A stretch of DNA of 64,000 bases from Phocoena phocoena (Eukaryota; Chordata; Mammalia; Artiodactyla; Phocoenidae). Shown here piece after piece: positions 11,629 to 22,915 of the stretch. The stretch is taken from positions 70,421,691 through 70,485,690 of the forward strand of contig NC_089231.1 in the NCBI RefSeq assembly GCF_963924675.1, given 5' to 3'. The notes below the pieces were generated by a model, which saw only the letters and a program-made list of their open reading frames with translations, ran no database searches and had not been told where the DNA came from. Both the position numbers and the translations under genes were made by a program. The stretch's first letter is position 1. Each line of letters starts with the position of its first letter.

Positions 11629-12084
11629 TTGGGCTTGGCCAAAATGTTCGTTCGGGTTTTTCTGTAACATTTTTTTTCTTAATTTTATTTTCTTTATTTA
11701 TTTTTATTTTCGGCTGCATTGGGTCTTCGTTGCTGCACACAGGCTTTCTCTAGTTGTGGCGAGCGGGGGCTACTCTTCATTGCGGTGCGCAGGCTTCTCA
11801 TTGCTGTGGCTTCTCTTGTTGTGGAGCTTGGGCTGTAGGCACACAGGCTTCAGTAGCTGTGGCACTCAGGCTCCGTATTTGTGGCTCGCGGACTCTATAG
11901 CGCAGGCTCAGTAATTGTGGTGCACGGGCTTAGTTGCTCTGCGGCATGTGGGATCTTCCCGGACCAGGGCTTGAACCCATGTCCCCTGCATTGGCAGGCG
12001 GATTCTTAACCAATGAGCTACCAGGGAAGTCCCTTTCCGTAACATCTTATGGAAAAACCCAAACGAACTTTTTCGCCAACCTAA
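11629..12084. mobile_element. Mariner-type MITE interrupted by a CHR SINE
   Basis: The left part (11629-11670) begins TTGGGCTTGGCCAAAATGTT and the right part (12046-12084) ends AACTTTTTCGCCAACCTAA. They are inverted repeats of each other and TA dinucleotides flank both ends (11627-11628 and 12085-12086). Without the SINE and its duplication the element is 81 bp. An intact relative lies at 34635-34714. Confidence 0.85.
11671..12033 (-). repeat. CHR-type SINE, long form, inside a MITE
   Basis: Antisense copy from a TTTATTTTTATTTTCGGCTG tail to CTACCAGGGAAGTCCC. The flanking 12-bp duplication is TTTCTGTAACAT (11659-11670) and TTTCCGTAACAT (12034-12045), one mismatch, which lies inside the MITE. 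Confidence 0.9.
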
Positions 12085-12199
12085 TACCTACCCTTCTATC
12101 GGGCAAAACGCAAGGCCCCAAGGTCAGACAGGATCTTCGGAGACACTTGAACGTGTCCCTTTGTGAGCCTCGCCTTCCCCATCTGTCCAGAGGCAATAA

Positions 12200-12420
12200 T
12201 TATAAATAAAATGTCAACAGGGCTTACTGGGTGCCAGGCAATGTTCTAGGTACTTTATGTACTTGAACTCATTTAATTCTCCCAGCAGCCCTCTGAGATG
12301 TACACGCTGAGGCACAGAGAGGTGAAGTAATTTGCATAAGGTCACCCAGCTAGGAAGTGGGAGAGACAGGGTTTGAATCCAGAGTCTACACTCTTCATTT
12401 TCATCTTACCCCCTTCTTGA
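12200..12420 (-). repeat. MIR SINE fossil
   Basis: TACTGGGTGCCAGGCAATGT, GCTGAGGCACAGAGAGGTGA and GGTTTGAATCCAGAGTCTAC in order: a nearly complete reversed MIR. Confidence 0.85.
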
Positions 12421-12689
12421 TACCCTGTCTCAATGCCTAGCACACAGGAAACGCTCAGAAAATGTCAGTTGCTATTATTACATTATTATAGAATTATTCT
12501 TACATATTATATGATTGTAAAATTATGTTATTAATAATTGTTCATCCCTTTTCCTGCCTCTTTGCCCACATTCTTTCCTGGACGGACAGAACAAGCAGGG
12601 TTCTTGGCTTGTGAAGACTAGATTCCTACCCCCCTCCTCAATGTCCCCCCACTCCCCCCACTCTCATGAGCAGTTGGGGGCTGGACAAG

Positions 12690-12830
12690 AGCTTGGAGGC
12701 AACTGAGTCCCAGCTCTGCTTCCACATTGCTGTGTGACATTGGGCAAGGTGCTTCCCCTCTCTGAGACTCAGTTTCCCCACCTGTGAAATGGGCAGGTAG
12801 GGCTGTAGCAAGCTGCTAGTCAATGGCTTT
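12690..12830 (+). repeat. MIR SINE fossil
   Basis: Contains GTGTGACATTGGGCAAGGTG and GAGACTCAGTTTCCCCACCT. Confidence 0.8.
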
Positions 12831-12864
12831 GCCCTGCAGGTTGGTTTTTATGTCGCTCCCACGG

Positions 12865-13093
12865 TGCTGTATTTTATTTTATTTTAATTAATTTTTATTG
12901 GACTGTAGTTGCTTTACAATGTTGTGTTAGCTTCTGCTGAACAGCAAAATGAATCAGCCATACATATACATATATCCCCTCCATTTAGGACACTACCAGT
13001 GCATTAAGTAGAGTTCCCTGTGCTATACAGTATGTTACCATTAGTTGTCTATTTTATACATAGTATCAATAATGTATATGTGTCAATCCCAAT
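12865..13093 (-). mobile_element. Cetartiodactyl-type LINE-1 3' end, antisense
   Basis: Contains TAGTTGCTTTACAATGTTGT and GTATCAATAATGTATATGTG. The reverse complement matches the 3' end of the sense L1 copy at 50905-51515. A toothed-whale SINE has inserted at its right edge. Confidence 0.8.
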
Positions 13094-13329
13094 CTAGTGC
13101 TGTATTTTTTTTTTTTTTTTTTGCGGTACGCGGGCCTCTCACTGTTGTGGCCTCTCCCGTTGCGGAGCACAGGCTCCGGACGCGCAGGCCCAGCGGCCAT
13201 GGCTCACGGGCCTAGCCGCTCCGCGGCATGTGGGATCTTCCCGGACCGGGGCACGAACCCGCGTCCCCTGCGTTGGCAGGCGGATTCCCAACCACTGCAC
13301 CACCAGGGAAGCCCCTAGTGCTGTATTTT
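13094..13329 (-). repeat. Toothed-whale CHR-subfamily SINE with perfect 15-bp TSD
   Basis: GC-rich body with GCGGCCATGGCTCACGGGCC and GCGGCATGTGGGATCTTCCC, with a poly-T run (its reversed A tail). CTAGTGCTGTATTTT flanks it at 13094-13108 and 13315-13329. A young insertion. Confidence 0.95.
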
Positions 13330-13586
13330 AAAACAAGAAAACATTCAAATATTTTTAGAGAATAATTCCAGTGTCTCACTTCTTATGGAAACTCAAGAGC
13401 TTGGGCAAAACTAGAGTGGCCTGAAGCTGCCCCATCGATGGCCTGGGCTGTCCTGGTTGCTCCCCACGGTCCCCTGGCCCCGAGAGCCCCCTGGCCCAGT
13501 GCACACCTTCAGGGCTCTGAGGACACCAGGGACCTGCCTGGGTGTCACTTGAACAAGCAGATCCGTTGCTTTAAAAAATAATATAG

Positions 13587-13950
13587 GGCTTCCCTGGTGG
13601 TGCAGTGGTTAAGAATCCGCCTGCCAATGCAGGGGACACAGGTTCGAGCCCTGGTCCGGAAAGATCCCACATGCCGCAGAGCAACTAAGCCCGTGCGCCA
13701 CAACTACTGAGCCTGTGCTCTAGAGCCTGTGAGCCACAACTACTGAAGCCCACGCACTACAGCTACTAAAGCCTGAGCGCCCTAGAGCCCGTGCTCCGCA
13801 ACAAGAGAAGCCACCGCAATGAGAAGCGCACACACCGCAGTGAGGGGTAGCCGCTGCTCACCGCAACTAGAGAAAGACCGCGCGCAGCAACAGAGACCCA
13901 ACACAGCCAAAATGATTAACTAATTATTTAAAAAAGAAAGTTAAAAAAAA
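13587..13950 (+). repeat. CHR-type SINE, long form
   Basis: GGCTTCCCTGGTGGTGCAGT, GGTTCGAGCCCTGG box B, and repeated CACAACTACTGAGCC segments, ending in an A+T-rich tail. Confidence 0.92.
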
Positions 13951-14319
13951 ATTGGTATATTTTTTAAACCACTGGTTTTGATGTTCTCCAAGAGTCTTTC
14001 CAGCTCTGCTTTTCTAGGTTATTGGAGGCTGTCTGAGGCCTCTGATACCTCTTCTGCCACTGTAAACCCTCAAGGCTTTTAACACACCCTTGTCCCCATC
14101 CCACACTCCCCGGGTGAGGAGCCCCTGTCTCTGGGCCCCAGGGTCCCGCCTTACCTGGTCCAGGTCCCTGCTTAACCCACAGAGCTATTTGGGGCCAGCC
14201 GAGGTCCCTGTGCCATGAGCACTGGCGAGTGTGTGTCTGTGTACCAGCGCATCCACACCAGCTGCACGGTTGCTGGGACACCATCCCATGCCCTCTCCCT
14301 GTCCTCACAGGGTACCAGG

Positions 14320-14450
14320 GAGACATTTTTGTTATTGACAACTCCATTTCCTGGAAACTGAGACTCAAGTCACTTTCCCGAGGTCACACAGGCCTGAAGT
14401 GACAACACCAGGATTCGAACCCAGATCTGCCCAACTCCACTGGCTGCCCG
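14320..14450 (-). repeat. MIR SINE fossil
   Basis: CCGAGGTCACACAGGCCTGA and AGGATTCGAACCCAGATCTG mark the reversed MIR core. Confidence 0.8.
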
Positions 14451-14904
14451 AGCGAGTCATCCATCCATCCCATCACTGCACGGAGAGCCACAAAGTGATG
14501 TCTGCAGTAATTGGCGTGTCCCCTGCACCTGGCCCTGGGCCTGGGTCATACTGGGCACTCAGTAACTTGCTGAATAGGGACATGCTACAGGTTCTCAGCT
14601 AGAGGCTGGGTGCAGGATTCAGGAAGCCACCAGGTCCCACTTTTTCCGCAGTGCACCTTCTGGTGGAGGCAGCAAACAAGAAAAAGGGTAAATCACATCT
14701 CTGACCCGAGGTGCTGAGCTGGGAAATTGGGGACCACACCTCTCAAACTTTTAAACACTTTCACGAATCCCCTAGAGCTCTTGCCAAAGTGTAGATTCTG
14801 ATTGAGTCGGGTGGGGACAGGGCCTATGACTGCCTTTCTTGCCAGCTCCTAGCAGGCTCCAGTGCTGCTTGTCTAAAGACCACACTCAGAGCAGTGACAG
14901 CCTA

Positions 14905-15130
14905 TATCAGAGGTCAGGAAACTACAGCCCCTGGGCCAAATCCGGCCCATTTGCTTGTTTGTGTAAGTAAAGTTTTATTAGAACACAGCCACGCTTTTGC
15001 TCATATTTTGTCTGTGGCTGCTTCCATGCTACAACAGCAGGGTAGAGTAGTTCCAACAGAGGCCCTGTGGCCCACAGGACTGAAAATACAACAATTACTG
15101 GGCCATTTACAGAAAGTCTGGCAGTCTCAA
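14905..15130. mobile_element. Old DNA-transposon-like repeat, family not assigned
   Basis: Contains GGGCCAAATCCGGCCCATTT and TTTTATTAGAACACAGCCAC. The segment at 41392-41628 matches it in reverse orientation, which supports it as a dispersed repeat. Confidence 0.65.
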
Positions 15131-15194
15131 TCTACTCAACTCTTGGGTTCCTTCAAGTAATAATATTTTGTGGTTTGGTGAGTATAAGGTGGTA

Positions 15195-15370
15195 ATAAAA
15201 AGAATGATTGCAGTTAACATTTGAGGGCCTCCAGGGTACTTAGCTCTTTACGGGTAGTTCACTGCTGTATCCATTTTATAGGTGAGGAAACTGAGGTTCA
15301 TAGGGATTGGGTCGCTGGCCCAGAGACTGGAGGGCCAGGAGCTGGGTGAGGCCGGTTGGAACCAGGTCAG
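15195..15370 (-). repeat. MIR SINE fragment
   Basis: TTTTATAGGTGAGGAAACTG followed by AGGTTCATAGGGATTGGGTC: a diverged reversed core. Confidence 0.7.
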
Positions 15371-16454
15371 CTCATTCTTTTTACATGAGAGCTTCTGCCT
15401 GGACATTTTTTACGGAGCACAGAGAAGCTTTTGTTTTGATTTCAACCCATCCAAGAGTGCTCAGGTACCTTCATTTCTTTATTTGTCCTTCCATTGAGAC
15501 AACAAATATCCTCGCAGCCCGTGCTGGGAGTTGGGGGCCTTGCTGAGTCCTGAGAAGATGTGGGGGATGCCCAGCCCTTCGCCTTGTGGTGCAGGAGGCC
15601 ACGCAGGCTGCTAAGCGCTTTGAGGGACATTGACACAAGGATGGGAGGCAGTCAGGGAAGGCTTCCTGGAGGAGGGGGTATAAATTATACTTATAGGAGT
15701 TAGCTGGGTAGAGGAAGGCAGGAAAGGTTTTCTAGGGGAAGGGAACCACAGCCACAAAACTGTGGGCTTTGTAGGTTAGAGTTCATGGCACTGAGATTTT
15801 AGTATGTTTGCTTGTGTATGTTGGGGGTGGGAGGGTGTTAAAATTGGCCAGGTCAGAGAACCTGGATTTTACCCTGGAGAATGAAAAAGAGTTTTCCTCT
15901 CCAAGTCCCCTTCTACCCTCTGATGACTCCCTGGACAGAGTCTTCACTAGGTGCTACCTCAATGTTTCTCTCCAGAGTCCTGTGGATTAACAAAGAGCAG
16001 ACCCCCACTGGGGTCCTTGGGCAGGCGGCAGTCTCCAGCTAGAAGGCAGAAGGATCGCTTCCTTTGCGTGTGTTTTTGCAGTTACTTTTTAATTAGAGCG
16101 TGTTTTTAATTTAAGCTGGGGGGTAGAGTTTCCTTTGAAAATGTTTTAACGATATTGAATCCATTTAACAAAAAAAGTAGGTGAGAGTAAATGGGGTTCT
16201 GGCTGTAGCCAGCGTCATGAATGAAGGTGGTCTTCAGCAGGTGGGAATTTGGGGAGCCCCGTGGCAGGAGGGGGCCAGACCAGCAGCAGCCTTCCTCTTA
16301 ATATTCTGCTCTTTCTCTGAAGCTGCAGGGACCTTGACCTGGGGTGGGGGTGGGGAAGGACTCCGCTAGCCATGGTGGTGCAGGCGCGGGTCCTGGTTCT
16401 CGCTGGGCAGCTGGGGTTCCTGTTCCAGGCTACTCCCTCTCCGCGTCTTGCTCC

Positions 16455-16770
16455 TCCTCCACACCCTGTGTCTGTCTTCGTCTCTGTTTTTGTTGCTCTC
16501 TGTCTGTCTCTCCGATCCCTGTCTCCCTCTTGTTTATGTCTCTCCCCTGACTCTGTCTCCCCTGTCTCTGTCTCTCCTTGTTTCTCTCTCCCCACATCTC
16601 TCTCCCACCTCTGTCTCTCCGCATCCCTGGTTCCTCCATCTCTATCCCTGTCTGTCTGTCGTCTCCCTCCCCCACCTGCACCGCTTCCCCTTCTCCTCCC
16701 CACACGCACACACCCTAACACCGCTCTTCCTTGCTTTCCCTTCCTCCATCTCCATCCCACTTCCTTTGGC
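16455..16770 (+). repeat. Pyrimidine-rich low-complexity tract
   Basis: About 300 bp almost free of A on this strand, made of irregular CTCTGTCTC, CTCTCCC and CTCC blocks. No regular unit length. The complement is purine-rich and gives spurious Arg/Glu/Gly-rich open frames. Confidence 0.85.
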
Positions 16771-18094
16771 CGTGAGTGATATCCTGCCTCAGAACCGTCA
16801 GAGCCCTTGCAGAGCCCGGGGAAGCGGCCAAGCATCCCCAGTGGAAGTGTGGGAGACTTGGTGTGGGCCACTTCCCCGGTGAAGAGAGGGAGATTAGGAG
16901 GTCTGTGGAGGCCATGCTGTAGTCCAGGGTTTGGAATCCAGCCCTGGCCCCGGGCCCTTCGCCCGGCCCAGCAGGCCCCAGGGCCGTGGGGGCCCGGGGT
17001 GCGGAGAGGAAGCCTGGGTTGACGGCAAGAGGGCTGAATGCCGCTTTGGGTTTGATCGAGGATCCTGGCTCCCAGGAGTAGGTGCGAGGCCCACGGCACG
17101 TCGCCTTCGCCCTTCCTTGGGCCACCGAGAGGCTGTGAGCTCCATGGGCAGGCACCAGGCAGTGTGTCCTTGGCTCCCCTTGAGCACACAGTAGGCCAGC
17201 AGTGCATATTTAAGGGCTGAGAGTTTGGGGGAGCATAGCCAGATTAGAGGTTGGGTCCAGCCCCTTGCTTTCGCCAATGCAGAAACTGATGTCTAGAGAG
17301 TTGAGGTGATGTGCTGAGGGTCACGCAGACGGGTTTGGAGCGCAGAGCAGAGTCTGGGTCCCCGACCCCCAGCAAGACAGGGAGAGCGGGTGGGTGCTCT
17401 GGTGGCCCTCTGTAGGTGTCCTGTGAAAACCACCTCTTAGGAGGCGGGAGACTCGGGTTTGAGGCCACCCTGCCCTCCTGCTGGGGGACCCTGGGCAAGC
17501 TTTTCCTCCCGGGAGGCCCTCTCTGTCTCTACATACCCTCCAGGTGGTGATGCACAGTCCTGAGGACTGCAGACGGGGTCGGGTCTCTGGGGTCAGAGGC
17601 TGCTGACCTCACAGCGGGTGGACAGTGTGCCTGTTCTCAGCAGGGTCTGTGGCTGCCCTGGCCTTGGGAACCTCCGTCCTCTGGTTATATGTTGCCTGGT
17701 CTGCGTCACACGGAGGATGCTGTTGTAATCACAGGCCTATTGTGGGTTCGCTGGGGAAACCCAGAAGGAGAAGACGTAGCTCCCTGTTGCCTGCAGAGGA
17801 CTGAGGGATACTCCTCCTCCCCCGACTCCAGGCCCCGAGATCGGCTCCCGCCCGCCTGTCGCCTCCCCACCCCTTGTGAGAGGGTTCCTGGTAGTGCAGT
17901 GCCTTTGAACAAGCAGCAGCACCCCCTGGAGGGCTTGTTCTACACAGCTTGCTGCACCCCATACCCAGAATCCCCCATCCAGCAGGTCTGCAAGGGGCCC
18001 GAGAATTTGCATTTCTTACCGGTTCCCAGGTACTGCAGGACGCAGCTGTCTGGGAACCCAGTTCGAGAACCACCATGGTAGAGCATGCTCTAAA

Positions 18095-18330
18095 AGCAGG
18101 CAGTGTAGGCTTAAGACCCTGCTCCACTATCTCCCTGCCTTGAGCTCTCAGGCGAGGACTTACCTCTCTGTGCCTCGGCTTCCTCATCTGTAAAATGGGA
18201 TAATAACAGCACCGTTCTCGTAGATTAGCTGTGAGAATTAAATGAGCTAATACGTGTATGCTGCCTAGAACAGTGCCCAGGCACGGAGTAAGCGCTACAT
18301 CCATGTTTGCTGTTATTACAGTTACTGGTG
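18095..18330 (+). repeat. MIR SINE fossil, nearly full length
   Basis: GGCTTCCTCATCTGTAAAAT and AGAACAGTGCCCAGGCACGG, with ATTAAATGAGCTAATACGTG between them: MIR in sense order. Confidence 0.88.
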
Positions 18331-18884
18331 TTGTTATTTTTATTACAATTATAATTTCGCTTCTCCCCCACTCCCACCCCCAGACTTCTGCTTACGGGGA
18401 ATCCTTTGCCGGTCTCCTAATTTCCAGCGCAAATTCACACCTCCAGGCCTCTGTGATCAAGCTCTGCCCTCCCCCTGGGGTGCTTCCCCTCCCCTCTGCA
18501 CCTGCTAAAACGCAGCCCATCCTTTTAGACTCAGCACAGATTCCTGCTTGGGCTTCACCACGCCCCACACACACACCGCCCCCCACCCCACGCCCCAGCC
18601 AGAATCCACAGCCTTCTGACTTCCCTGATCACATGACTTACTTCCCTAATCCAGCTCTCACTTCATTCAACCCGTCATCCAGTTACTTGGGCATCAGTCT
18701 CCCGTGGTGACCCACAAGTTCCTTCAGAGCCGACTTCTCCAGGCTTTGATGGCACGAGGAAGGTCCCCTTGGAAACGTTACCCCCAAAGTACAGCCTTGA
18801 TGTGTTTCAAGAAGGCCGGCCCCATCGGCAGCCTCCCAGGTTGCAAGGTGGAGCCCTGTTTTGGATGTGAGATTTCCCTAATTC

Positions 18885-19045
18885 GTAAGAGTATGAACTT
18901 GGCGTCTGAAAGCCCCAGTTCACATCTGAGTTTTACCATTCAGTGCTGTGCCGCCTTGGGTAATTTTCTTAGTTATTTGTACCCTTCACATCTTCAGTTT
19001 AAAGTGACACTATCATCATTGATGTCAGTAGGTTTTTGTGAGGAT
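18885..19045 (+). repeat. MIR SINE fragment
   Basis: GAGTTTTACCATTCAGTGCT, GCCTTGGGTAATTTTCTTAG and a degenerate 3' core. Confidence 0.65.
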
Positions 19046-19199
19046 TCAATGGGGTCTCATTTATGCAGCGAATATTGAGCACCTTCTGTATGCCAGACCC
19101 CGTGCTAGGCACTGGGGATCCAGCAGTGAGCGAGACACACCATCCCTGCCCTTGGGGCGCTGACGTTTTAGGGGGAAAGACAGATGCACAGGGAGATGT

Positions 19200-19900
19200 A
19201 TTAGGGTTCACCAGAGAAGCAGAACCAATGGGACCTATATAGAGAGACAGATGTATTTATTTATTTTTTTTTTTATTTTTGCGGTACACGGGTCTCTCAC
19301 TGCTGTGGCCTCTCCCGTTGCGGAGCACAGGCTCCGGACGCCCAGGCTCAGAGGCCATGGCTCACGGGCCCAGCCGCTCCGCGGCATGTGGGATCTTCCC
19401 GGACCAGGGCACGAACCCGCGTCCCCTGCATCGGCAGGCGGACTCTCAACCACTGCGCCACCAGGGAAGCCCGAGAGATGTACTTTAAGAGGAGATTTAT
19501 GGCAGGAATTAGCTCACCCAGTTATGGGGGCGGAGAAATCCCATGATCTGCCATCCGCAGGCTGGAGACCGAGGAACGCCGGTGGTGTAACTCAGTCCGA
19601 GTCTGAAGGCCCGAGAGCCAGGAGCTTCTGTGTGCGAGGGCAGGAGATGGATGTCAAGCAGATGCCTCTCCAGCAGAAAAAGAGCAAATTCCTTCCTCCC
19701 TGTTTTTGATCTCAGTCGATTGGTCGATTCCCACCCACATTGCTGAGGGCGATCTTTACTCCGTCTAACAATTCAGACGTTAATCCTTTCCAGAAACACC
19801 CTCACAGACACACCCAGAATGTTTGACCAGCTATGTGGGCATCCCTTAGGTTGCCCCTACAATTAACAGGTTGACACATACAATTAACCATCACAGGAGA
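19200..19900. repeat. Old interspersed repeat split by a SINE, family not assigned
   Basis: The left part (TTCACCAGAGAAGCAGAACC) and right part (AACACCCTCACAGACACACC ... ACAATTAACCATCACAGG) look like one widespread mammalian repeat, interrupted by the SINE at 19258-19472. Confidence 0.6.
19258..19472 (-). repeat. Toothed-whale CHR-subfamily SINE
   Basis: Same GC-rich subfamily as 13.1 and 39.4 kb (GAGGCCATGGCTCACGGGCC, GCACGAACCCGCGTCCCCTG). The flanking duplication (GAGACAGATGTA / GAGAGATGTA) is imperfect. Confidence 0.92.
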
Positions 19901-20149
19901 AGAACAGGAATCACAGTGGCATTGTTCCAGGAGGATGTGCTGGGAAGGAGGTGGTCCGTGTGAAGAACTCTGGGCACAGTCTGGCAAATAAGAGGCCCTC
20001 AGCAATTGGTAATTGTGATCATTGCTATTGTTATTACCGTAATTACTAGAGGAGATGAGCAGGGAAGGGAAGTGTCATAGGAAGAAGGTATAGTGTCAGT
20101 GACAGTATAGGGACAAGAAGGCATTTTCTGTCACAGTCATGATATTCGT

Positions 20150-20310
20150 AGCCAGTGTTTACTGATGCCCCAGTGTGTGCCAGGTATTCCGCTGAGGGCC
20201 TCCTAGGGACAAAAGTTATCTCACCCTCCAGGGAGGTGCATTTTTATCCCCATTTTCAGATGAGGGGAATTGGGCCTCTTATCTGGGGAAGTGGAGTGAT
20301 GGGATTTGAA
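20150..20310 (-). repeat. MIR SINE fragment
   Basis: TGTGTGCCAGGTATTCCGCT, CCCATTTTCAGATGAGGGGA and TGGGATTTGAACCGGGCCC in order. Confidence 0.7.
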
Positions 20311-20999
20311 CCGGGCCCTTCTTCGGGGGGCCTGTGGGCTCCATAGCTGAGTGGTGGGAGGTGAAACTGGTGGGACCGGGGCAGCTGGGGAAGGCTGGAC
20401 TCTTGCCTTGAACCCCAGAGGTCATTTAGCATGTCTTCCTGCTGGAGACCCTGGGTGGTCCTGGGCTGCTTGGGGCGGGGAGGTCCACAGCACATCATCT
20501 TCTCATCTTATGGTCCAGAAAAACCAGTGTGGGGTAAAGCCCCACACGGATGGGTGAGAAGGGATGGCTCTTCCCTGGCCCACTTCTGGTGAGGTCGGCT
20601 GGTGGGTGGCAAGTTCCCCATGGGGCTGGGAGTGTGGCAGGAAGTGGTGGGCACAGCCAGACCCGTGGCGCAAAGCCCACATTGTGGAGGGTGAGGACAC
20701 CCAGGTGTGTGCACCTTTACTGAAAGGATGTGATTGCTTACTGTCACTGTCTCCCAGCTCTGCTGTCTGGGACCTTCTCCACTTAGGACTAGGGACAGCA
20801 GGAGCCCAGATGAAGTGGGTAATGAGGACTCAGGAGGTTTCTCTGTGTCTCCATCCATCCATTTCTCAAATACCTAAATCCCTATGACTTGCCAGTTTCT
20901 GAGCAAACAGCTGCATCTTTATCTTTTTGTGTGTGATGTCATTGACCCCTCACAAAGACCCATGAGGCAGCCATCAAGAGGAGCCCTTATTTGGTGGAA

Positions 21000-21290
21000 A
21001 GATAGGGCTTTTGGGTCAGACGCACTTGAGTTGGCTCGTGCACAAGCTGTGAAACCTTGGGCCAGCCCCTTCCCCTCTCTGGGCCTCAGTTTCCTCACCT
21101 GTAAAATGGGGATCATATTAGTGACCATGTCTTGAGTTCCTGGCACGATTATAGATAAGGTTATGTGGTGCCTGATGCGTAGACATGCTCAGTAATTCAC
21201 AGCAATCAGGATTGTGTTGTTCACCCATTTTATAGATGAGGAAACTGAGACTCAGAGACGTTCAGGGACTCTCTCCACCGTATCTTGCTC
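21000..21290. repeat. Two abutting MIR fragments, opposite orientation
   Basis: A sense core at 21000-21200 (GGGCCTCAGTTTCCTCACCT) is followed by a reversed core at 21200-21290 (AGATGAGGAAACTGAGACTC). Confidence 0.75.
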
Positions 21291-22789
21291 CCTGGCTCTG
21301 TTCCTATTGATGTCCGGGCAAGTCTGCAGATTCAGATACTCTCCAACAAGGTCCCAGGCCCCCTCAGAGCCCCAAACCATTTTCCTTTAAGGAAAGGCCA
21401 TTCACTCACTCTGAATCTGGCTTCCAGAAGTCAGTGGACTGTGAGGAGACGGTTCTCCTCATGGGTTCCTCCCTTTGATTTTTGAAGTGTTCTTGTTCTG
21501 AGCAGCTCTTGAAGCTCTTTGAAATTCTTTCTCTTCCACCTGCTTCAGGAGCACGTGAGAGGGAGGAGGGTCTCCCAGTCCTGGGCTGTGTTTGTCCAAG
21601 AGGGAAGCAGCAGGGCAGGTTGATGTCCCAGGAAACTAGATTCCCAGGGATGTGCTGCTTGCAAATTGTGCTCTTAAGACCCCCACCCAAATCCCACCCC
21701 TGTCCCCTGCTCAGATGCCCTAAAGATCACCTGGACGAAAGACCTGTCTTATCTGGGAACATTACATCAGCAAGTATTTATTATCCGCCTGCTTTGTTCT
21801 TGGTCAAGCCTTTCTACCTTTTTGGCTGTCTGCCACTGCAAAACCTCTACAACAAAGAAGTGCAATCAGAAAAGCCATAAACTACAATTAAGGGGCAGGG
21901 GAAGGGGGAAGTTAATCAAAGACTTTCTAAGCATGAAGTATCAGAGCAACTTTCTGATGTCTGGTAAGGATATTCTCTGGTTAGTTTTGCTTGAGGAAAA
22001 CTCAGATCCACACCCTTGGGGCAGAAGTGAGAGTGGTTAGCTGGCTCCAGCCATCACTGTGAGTCTTCAAATAAGACTTTGGAAATCAATGTTGCTTAGA
22101 TTGTCAAAACAAATTTTTTAAAAAGTCATGCTAGGGCCTGGGAGAAGACCACTTGAGTGCTAAGTGTGCAAAGGTCAAAAAGAGCCTGTTATGTGTCTGT
22201 ATCAGTTGGCTTTGAGTGGTAAAATCCGAATTTAAAATAGTTAAGGTGAAAAATAAGGGCATTTATTGAGTCAGGTAAATGGTTAAGTCCAAAGGTAGAC
22301 TGCCTTCAGGTACAGCTGTATCCAGGTACTCCACTGTCTCAGAGCGCTCTCTCTTTTACTCTCAGATGGGCTTTCTTCTGTGACGGCTTCTTTCTCAGGC
22401 GTGCTCTCCCCAGTAACATCTCCAGGCATACATCCTGCTAATTTAGCTATCTCAGCTATAAGAGAACTATTTCTCTAATAATTCTTGCAAATCCTGGGAT
22501 TGATTCCGATTCATCCACCTGGAGTCTCTTACCCATCCATGAGCATCTGTACCCTCTTACTGACCAGACCTCAGCTGCTGGTCTTGGGCATGGGGTCAGC
22601 CCTACCCCAGTCACAAGGACAGATCCCAGAAGACTGGAGAATGCATTCTCAGCAGGCAGGTTGACAGATGCCCACACCAGTGGTGGAGCAACAATGAAAG
22701 GAAAAGGCAGGGTTTATGTCCTGGGGGAGAAAGTGGAAGCAGGCACCGCCCTTAATGGAGTATTTAATCTGCTCCAATATGGTATTAAA

Positions 22790-22915
22790 GCCTTTATGTG
22801 TATTTAGTTGCTCTCCTCTTTCACAGGTAAGAAAATGAGGCTCAGAGAGCTTAAGTGACTCACCTAAGGTCACAAAGCTGACAGGTGGAGAATTTAAACT
22901 CACCTCCATCTTCCT
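22790..22915 (-). repeat. MIR SINE fragment
   Basis: AAAATGAGGCTCAGAGAGCT and CACCTAAGGTCACAAAGCTG mark a reversed core. Confidence 0.75.

Noticed and set aside
16215..17207. Antisense open frame of 330 codons
   Set aside because: Runs through the purine-rich complement of a low-complexity tract; Arg/Glu/Thr repeats, no splice or promoter context.
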